The position numbers and the translations under genes were made by a program. A stretch of 64,000 nucleotides of DNA from assembly GCA_001599935.1 (NCBI GenBank), contig BCIJ01000022.1, forward strand, positions 197,798 to 261,797. The letters run 5' to 3'. Below are positions 57,180-64,000 of this stretch, piece by piece (the stretch's first letter is position 1; each line of letters begins with the position of its first letter). The notes under the pieces were generated by a model. It was given only the letters and a program-made list of their open reading frames with translations, did not search any database and was not told the origin of the DNA. The DNA comes from Holtermannia corniformis. Its lineage: Eukaryota > Basidiomycota > Tremellomycetes > Holtermanniales.

Positions 57180-59622
57180 ATGTCGTCTATCGAAGAACGC
57201 TTCAGCGACGAGAAGAAGGCTGTTGCTGCTGTCTCGGTCTTTCCAGGAGCCGACGCCTTACCCGACGAGCTGCGCCACGATGACATTGTCATTGACCGTG
57301 CTGAAGAGAAGCGTAGGTTATGACTAATCGTTCTTGGACGATACGCTGACAACTTGCTAGGATTGTTGCGCAAAATCGACTTTACCATCCTGGTAGGAGC
57401 AGCGGAAGTGTCAAGACTGCAGTTGCTTATGTTCTCACCAGCCCGTGCTTGCCATCATGTACCTTTTCAACGGTCTTGACAAGTACGTGCGAGTTATGCG
57501 AGCTATGCACGCGCGCATGTTGACTTACTATGTGCAGGGGCAATATTGGTAACGCAAAGACTGACCACATGGATAAGGACATTGGCCTTGTTGGTAATCA
57601 ATGTAAAGTACTCCCTAGTAAAGTACTCCCGACTGACTTGGTCAACCAGACTATCTGACGGTCATGTGTTTTTACATCCCGCTGTGTCTTGCGGGCACCC
57701 CCATCGCCATGGTACGCACAGTTTCAGAGCGAAGTCGTTTCTGGCTCACGATCTCATTAGTTCTGCAAACGATACTCGGCCGCCTTCGTGTTGCCTCTCA
57801 TGATGATCGGCTTCGGCACGTGCTCCCTGCTCTGCGCTGCTGTCACGAACTTTGGAGGTGACGTTGTCACCGTACGTGTTTGACACAGGGCTCATAGGAC
57901 ACAGGACTCTTCGCTCTGCGTTTCCTTCTCGGTATATTTGAAAGCGCCATGTTCGTATCGCTCGAAGAGATATGTTGACACATCACTTACATCCGTCTCT
58001 AGGTTGCCCGGTGTCGTGTACTACCTTTCAACCTGGTAGGTGACGGTAGGAAACCATTTCTCTTCATTTACTGACTTGCTCCTAGGTACACTCGAGGAGA
58101 GCTGGCGGGACGCATTGGCATCTTCTACAGCATGTCATCCATCGCGAATGCTTTCTCCGGCTTGCTTGCCTTTGGCGTAAGTCCATCATTCATTTCGTCT
58201 TTGGCGGCGACTGACCGAATATTTGCAGGTCTTCCAAATCGAATCCAAGTAGGCAACATCTACACCAACCATATGCCTCGTACTGATCGCCCGTCCGCAG
58301 ACTTCACGGATGGCAATACCTTTTCCTCGTGGAGTGGGTCACCTACTGTTCCGCGATTCTGCGTGCTGACGCTGGCTCAGGGGAGGTGCAACCGTGACAT
58401 TTGCCGCCTTTGCCTTTTTCGTATGTATCATGCGCATCAAGAGCTTCTTTCGGCTGACACGTACAGTATCTACCTCGCTCACCTGCCCGCGCCAAATTCC
58501 TCACCCAAGAGCAAAAGGACATGTGCCGTGTTCGCACTCTTAGAGATGGGTCGGTCGTTGTTGACGAGAAGGTGCGGTGTTACGGGCACGACTCCCCGAT
58601 ATAGCGTTGACGAGCCGATCAGCTGGTCCTTCGTGATGCGTTCATGCCGTTTGTCGAGGACTGGCGCTACATCATCTGGGCTCTCCTTGCTCTTGGTCTC
58701 GGTGCGTAGAGATCGGTCGACCTCGTGAGCCACGCTGACGTGCTTGCAGGCGTTCCTCTTGCGTCCGTCGGTGTGCGTTCAGCTGACCAATCCCGTCTCA
58801 TTCGTCACTAACTGCCCTTTAGTCCTTCTTGCCACAGATTGTTGCGCGCCTTGGTCTGTCCACTGTCAAGACCAACCTGTACACCGTTGCTCCCAACATC
58901 GTCGGTGCCATCTTTGTGATCATCTTCACTCAAAGCTCCGATTACTTCCGCGAGCGCTCGATCCACGTTGCCATCCCTCTATTCATCACCATGGTCGGCT
59001 TTATCATCCTGGGTGTCATCGACGTGTTGCACAACAAGGGTGTGGCGTACTTGTGAGTCCAGCCGCGCTAGCATGAAGCCATCCTCTAACATTGATGCAG
59101 TGCTTGCTTCCTTCTGTGCATCGGTTCAACTGCACCTTCAGTCTTGTTGTCTACTTGGTACTCCAACTCGCAAGTGGGCGAAAGCAAGCGTGCCGCTCTT
59201 GCTGCGGGTAGGCAGAGCGCGGTCAAGTGACGTAGCCTGCACTGACCCTCATCAGTCATGGTCGCCATCGCCAACAGCTCTGGCCTCATCTCTACCAACA
59301 TCTTCCGTGCTCAAGATGAGCCCAAGGTACGCAGCTACCACGAGCTTGTCAATATGTTGCTGACGAGTTTAGTACATCCCGGCGCTTGCTACGTCTGCGG
59401 CAATCGGTGGTGCCACTTGCGTTGGTGCCGTGTCCTGGGGTCTTTACATGCGCGCCGTCAACTGGAAGCGCAACCGTGAGCAAGGCCTTCCACGCGGTTA
59501 CGGCTCCAAGGATGTCCCAACCGAGCTTCTTGGGAAGGGCCCCAAGGACTCTGGTGAGTGTGCTGTGAATGATAGCAGGACGGCAGCTAATATCACCTGC
59601 AGCGTACCGCTACTTCTACTAG
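57180..59622 (+). CDS. MFS anion/allantoate-family permease
   Basis: Dal5-like (anion:cation symporter) transporter with 12 expected membrane helices. LRKIDFTILPVLAIMYLFNG, NIGNAKTD, FYIPLCLAGTPIAM, FALRFLLGIFESAMLPGVVY, YLSTWYTRGELAGRIG, FLVEGG, FLTQEQKDMC, IAIANSSGLISTNIFRAQDE-like VAIANSSGLISTNIFR and an end in YRYFY. Nineteen introns of 38-55 bp were placed: starts at 57313, 57393, 57483, 57603, 57712, 57858, 57951, 58036, 58177, 58249, 58334, 58421, 58572, 58702, 58773, 59053, 59218, 59327, 59554. Substrates in this family are small carboxylates, amides and dipeptides; N-acyl-D-amino acids are inferred from its divergent partner. Confidence 0.88.
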
Positions 59623-59856
59623 GCGTGTCGATCTGTTTAGGTTCGGCTGACACTGGGGGTTGACGAGAACGAGGACATGGTCGTCTTACAATACGTAGCT
59701 AAGCGAACCAGGCTGCCTATGCAGAGCAAGCATCGTTGTACGCTTTAGAGGAATGACGTAACTCCTTCGATCACGTCACATGACCACAGCTGGCAGCGAT
59801 CCGTGCGTTACAGTAGCATGATGGGTAGCCTGTGATCCATTGACCTTGACCTGAAC

Positions 59857-62800
59857 ATGGCTACAGCTGACCCGGCACTAGTCAGACTGTTCTCGGGGAC
59901 GGAGGTCGTCAAGCAGGCTATCCAATGCTGGCCCATGGGCGGAAACATTGCTGACAAGCAATACCTTGCAATCGTCACGAATAGAACGCAGGGTGATGAA
60001 GAGGCCGGGTGCGTCATAGATGGCACAACTGATCGTATGCAAGCAGCTGAAGCAGTCAGAATTGTGATCTTACAACGATCTCGTGGCAATTTTCAGATTG
60101 TGGATTTGCTGCCCATAGTTTATGGCTTCAAAGTCACGGTTGCCCAGGAGCAGGTGCGATCTGCGAGTACCAGCGGAAACAAACGCAGTGGTGAGGGTCG
60201 TTTCTATCTCACTTAGCCCAGTCCCTAACGTTCGATTTGCAGAGCTGTCTGTGATAGTCGAATCGCCACGGAAGAGGATACAGGTTCGCTGCCGCGATGC
60301 AGAGGCCGTGAAGTCTGCCGTAACGGACATACGAATGCTCGCTGTGCTTGCCAGTCAGTACTACAGGTATCTATCTCATATCACTTCTGACGTGAAATTA
60401 GATGAGAACCGTTTGCGCGAGGGCAATTCACATGCTTGGTTGGAGCCATATGTCCGCAAGGGCTCAGTCGGACCATCGCATACTTCTGGCTTTGCTGCGC
60501 CGCCAAACACTCAGGTGTGGGGTCCAGGTGGTAGCGTGGATGGTGAGCAAAGCCCCAAGTGAGAACTGAGCTTCATCACTTACGCAGCAGATGGTTCACG
60601 CAACAAGGGCGACCCTACCAATCCGCACGATCCTGCCTTTCCTCGTACCCAGTGGCTACGGGATAAGGTCTACGAAAGGCAGCACGATTTCTCGCAGCGA
60701 ACACGAATACGGTAAGCAGCATCGAGGGGCTCCGAGCAATTGCGCTGAAAACCATCAAGTCTCCGACTAGCCACTTTCAACGTCAACGACTTATTGCCGC
60801 GCCCTGAAGATGATCTATCTTATCTGCTAGACTTGGATGCCGAAGAGGCCGATGTCATAGTCTTTGGCTTCCAAGAAGTTGGTAAGTCGCTGAGCCCACT
60901 GCTACGGGCTGCTGCTGAGGGGATAGATCTGCGAAATCAAAGTCTTGTGCTCGCTGCTAGCAGTGATCGGGATGACGCCTGGGTGGCTGCTCTCTTCAAA
61001 GGTCTTGGCACCAGAGCAAATGCTTACGAGCTGGTAAGCTATGACTGCCTGGCCTTTGGGCAGTCTGTTGAGCAATAACAGCTATGCAAGAATAAGTTCG
61101 TCGGCGTCCTCCAGCTCGTCTTGGTCAAGACTACACTTCGAAAGAGCATTACCGACCTGCAAATGAGTGAGAAACCAATAGGGTTGATGGGGTTCATGGT
61201 GCGTTTGTTGAATATAGGGATCACGGCTAATCTGCCGGTAGGGTAACAAAGCTGTGCGCGACGAGTCTCGCGCGAGGGTTCAGCTGACACTCTCAAGGGC
61301 GTCGCCGCGCGCTTCAAAGTTCACGACTCCGTGTTCTGCTTTGTGACCGCACGTGAGTTGTGGACAGCGCTAGCCGCCTGGTCGCTGACAAAGTGGGTTG
61401 CAGACCTAGCAGCGTTTGCTAATGCAGATGAGAAACGCCGCGAAAACTATGAGGAGCTTATGAAAGGACTCGTGTTCCCCAGAGCCGATGCCCCTATTCC
61501 GGCTCTTGAGCAATTTGGCAGTGAGACGGTGACGCCAGCAGATGCCAACTACCTGGTAATGCAGCGGACAGGGGGTAACCTGCAGCTGACTTTCCAACAG
61601 TTCTTCATGGGCGACCTGAACTTTCGAATAGCTCTGCCAGATGAGGAAGCGTCTGCCCTTGCGGATGTGGGTGACTGGGAAGCACTGCTCAAGCACGATC
61701 AAGTGGGTGCTGTACTTCAATCTAGATCTGTTGCTGACTATCAGTAGTTGCGTGCACAGATAGCCGCTGGCAAAGCGTTTGCCGGGTTCTCAGAGGCTGA
61801 GATCAGTTCTGCGCCGTGGGTGCCCCATCGAAGGATCCGTGCCAGCTGATTGTAGCAGGTCATTCAAGTACAAGCACGGTACCCTTGATTTCGACAAGAA
61901 GCGTGGCGCCGCATACACGGATCGCATCGTATGGCGCACATATGCGGCGCAAGACACAGCCGAAGCGTCGAAATACACATCTCACAAAGAGATCCTTCTT
62001 TCCGATCACCTTCCCGTCTCTGCCTCCTTCCTTTGCCAGGTCAGGGTAGCCGATCTAGACCGCCGCGAAGTCATTTATAAGGAGGTCCTCCGTGATCTGG
62101 ACAAACTCGAGAATGATTGCATCCCCGTGCTGTCCATTGAACCCGACTCACTATTCTTTGGACGGGGTCGCTTCCGATCGACAGAGAGTCGGGAAGTGCA
62201 GATGACAAACTTTGGCAAGGCTGTCGCTTCGTTCGAGATCGGCTTCTCAGACGGGCAGACCGCATACTGGGCGACACCCTCGCGAGGTTCCGTCCGGCCT
62301 GGGGAGAAGCAGACGGTCGCGGTGAAGGTGCTTGTGACCGATCGACAGGTGGATGCACTCAACCGCGGTAAGACGAATCTCGACGGTATGTATGGTGCAC
62401 TGCTTACTGTGGTTTGCTGACTTTGTCTAAGATACCCTGCTATTGAATATCCGGGGTGGCAAGCAGCACGTAAGTCGATGCGATAGTAGATGTTTATGAT
62501 CGCTAATACTCTTTGAGTTTCTCGCTGTGTCCGCCCAGCACATTCCAACGTGTTTTGGCGCTTCGCTCGAATGGCTCTGCGAGCTCACTGGCCCTGCGAG
62601 TACCACCACGAGCGAAGCTGGAAAGCGTACTACACCGCTCTCGTCGCCCAAGGAGCTATGGCAAATGATCGAATTCATCATGCAGCATGGCAAGAGTGTT
62701 GCAGGTCTTTTCGTCGAAACGGGTCGGTACGAGGATATGGAAGAACTTCGCGAGGTGGGTTGAAAAGTTACATCAGTTTTCCGCAAACTAAACACATTAG

Positions 62801-63284
62801 CGATTGGATATCGGCGCCGAGATACCTACGCCGACCGATGCCAGCGAGCTTCTGCGCTGGGTCGTGGCACTTGCGGATACGCTAGTCCAATTTCTCGAAA
62901 CACTGGCGGAACCGGTCATACCGCCACCTCAGCAAGCGATGTGTGAAAGGACAACGACAAGGGACGAGGCGTATGCCTGCCTCGACCTATTACCGCAGAT
63001 CAATACTAATGTACGTCGCAAGCGGGTGTGGTGAGCGGTGCTAATCAATCAAGGTCCTCATATCAGTCACCTCCCTTCTCCGCTTCCTGCTGATGGAGAA
63101 CTCTGAGAACAGCATTGACGACTTTGGTGGGTCCGGGCAATCCTACGAAAACATTGCTCACCAGCCATCAGCTGCTATCTTTGCATCATGCTTGTTCCGT
63201 ATGAAACCTGGGGCTCCAGGAGCAGCCTTAGGTGCCGACACTCTGGGGCGACGACAGTTCATCAAGTTGCTAATCGACTTGTGA
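59857..63284 (+). CDS. OCRL/INPP5B-type inositol polyphosphate 5-phosphatase
   Basis: Removes the 5-phosphate from PI(4,5)P2-type lipids on Golgi and endosomal membranes. An N-terminal PH-like part (FSGTEVVKQAIQCWPMGGN) precedes the catalytic domain with VATFNVND, FGFQEV, GFMGNK, FVTAHLAAF, MGDLNFRI, YTDRIVWRTY and SDHLPVSASF, all catalytic motifs intact. Then come an ASH-type beta domain (LSIEPDSLFFGRGR, VQMTNFGKAVASFEI) and a C-terminal RhoGAP-like domain (HIPTCFGASLEWLCE, GLFVETGRYEDMEELREAL). More than a dozen short introns. The same domain order is found in animal OCRL; yeasts lack the ASH-RhoGAP part. Confidence 0.92.
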
Positions 63285-63314
63285 GGGGCAATGCAGCCAT
63301 TTTACACAAGAGGG

Positions 63315-64000
63315 TCACAGCTCGACCGTCAGGGCTTCCAGTCCCTCCGTCAAGTCTGGCACGCCCGCAGCCTTGTCCGCACTATCTTCGCGAGGCTGCT
63401 TCGTTGCTTCATCATGCCTCCAGCCGGGGTGGTCCGCGAGATCTTCGGCCGCTGCCTCACGGCGCGACTTGAGCGCATCACCTCCAGGTCGCCACTTCCA
63501 GGCGTCACGAAGATCGTCGGCAATGGTGCCCTCGAGTAGCTCGACGACGTGCTTGCCAATATTTGGAAGGATCTTGAATGAATGTCTGGACCAGTCAATC
63601 GCTGTCTAAATCGTAGGCAAGTGACTCACCCACTGTCGCCAGTTGCAAGGATGAAGTTTTTCCACTTTGGATGCTCGCAAATCAACAGCGCTGCGTCGGC
63701 TGTATCCGTGCACCAACACAGTGCGCGATTGAAGAGCTCCTTGTGTTTGAATTGCGGGAGGAAGGCAGCGACAGCCTTGCGTATCGTGACTTCAGAGGCG
63801 TCGGGATATGTGTCTGTCGGGTGCTTGGCGTGCGAGCGTGGTACAGAGACGCGCTTCGGAGATGAAGCACCGTAAGGCTGATGTTGCTTGAACCGAGTAA
63901 AGCCAGGGAACTCGTCGCAGACTTTGATGACGCCGTGCCTATGTTAGAGTGAGTCGAGATCGAAACCTGGGCATTGCACGTACTCGTTCGGTTCAAAGAA
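63315..64000 (-). CDS. Fructosyl-amino-acid oxidase / sarcosine-oxidase family, 5' cut by window
   Basis: C-terminal half of a FAD-dependent amine oxidase acting on Amadori products. FFEPNEHGVIKVCDEFPGFT (across intron 63940-63983), HKELFNRALCWCTDTADAAL with the Cys that usually holds FAD covalently, ICEHPKWKNFILATGDSGHS (across intron 63596-63629), and FKILPNIGKHVVELLEG. A Lys/Glu-rich tail (KSRREAAAEDLADHPGWRH) ends at the stop complementary to 63315-63317. The N-terminal FAD-binding region lies beyond base 64000. It is tail to tail with the 5-phosphatase, 30 bp apart. Confidence 0.85.

Noticed and set aside
1..64000. CRISPR arrays, prokaryotic operons, intact transposons
   Set aside because: No direct-repeat/spacer arrays, transposase, integrase or reverse-transcriptase motifs seen; the genes are spliced and eukaryotic.

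Overview
This is nuclear DNA from a compact-genome fungus, most likely a basidiomycete. Nearly every gene is split by short introns (mostly 40-55 bp, GT..AG, a few GC..AG) with a CTGAC/CTAAC branch site about 10 nt before the acceptor. About 29 genes are packed in 64 kb, often with under 200 bp between them. The family set (CPL1-like secreted protein, KNR4, Mdv1/Caf4, Kin1, Dsd1-type D-serine dehydratase, Mrpl40) is fungal. The species is not identifiable from the sequence alone.

Layout. 1-13 kb: SNF2/STH1 remodeler (5' cut by the window edge), Sel1-repeat Nif1/Dsf2-like protein, Mdv1/Caf4 WD40 protein, KTI12, and a mitochondrial-type protein with a C-terminal J domain. 13-24 kb: a decayed sugar-transporter remnant, COP9 subunit 8, ZUFSP/Mug105-type C78 protease, VAP protein, OTU deubiquitinase, mitochondrial uL24 and an unknown protein. 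24.6 kb: intron-containing tRNA-Leu(UAA). 25-35 kb: a large secreted cysteine-module/CPL1 protein, eIF2B-epsilon and SMI1/KNR4. 35-46 kb: an 83-aa cysteine-rich protein in five exons, transaldolase, a PRXL2-like protein, secreted alpha-amylase and succinyl-CoA ligase alpha. 46-52 kb: a TATA-driven orphan gene, Kin1 kinase, tRNA-Gly(GCC) and a DUF4385 protein. 52-59.6 kb: a four-gene D-amino-acid block. 59.8-64 kb: OCRL-type inositol 5-phosphatase and a fructosyl-amino-acid oxidase cut by the right edge.

The most interesting region is 52.2-59.6 kb. D-serine dehydratase (HxC zinc motif), RidA, N-acyl-D-amino-acid deacylase and an allantoate/anion-family permease form two divergent pairs. Both intergenic regions of the block carry repeated GTGGGGGAG-type boxes (a 10-bp tandem triplet in one, five scattered copies in the other). 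The biochemistry fits one pathway: import, deacylation of N-acyl-D-amino acids, dehydration of D-serine to 2-aminoacrylate, and hydrolysis of that reactive product by RidA. Other points of interest are structured elements in unusually long introns of LSC1 and TAL1, the small cysteine-rich gene, and the modular CPL1 protein.

Gene structures were built by hand from splice consensus, reading frame and family conservation. Splice coordinates may be off by a few bases.
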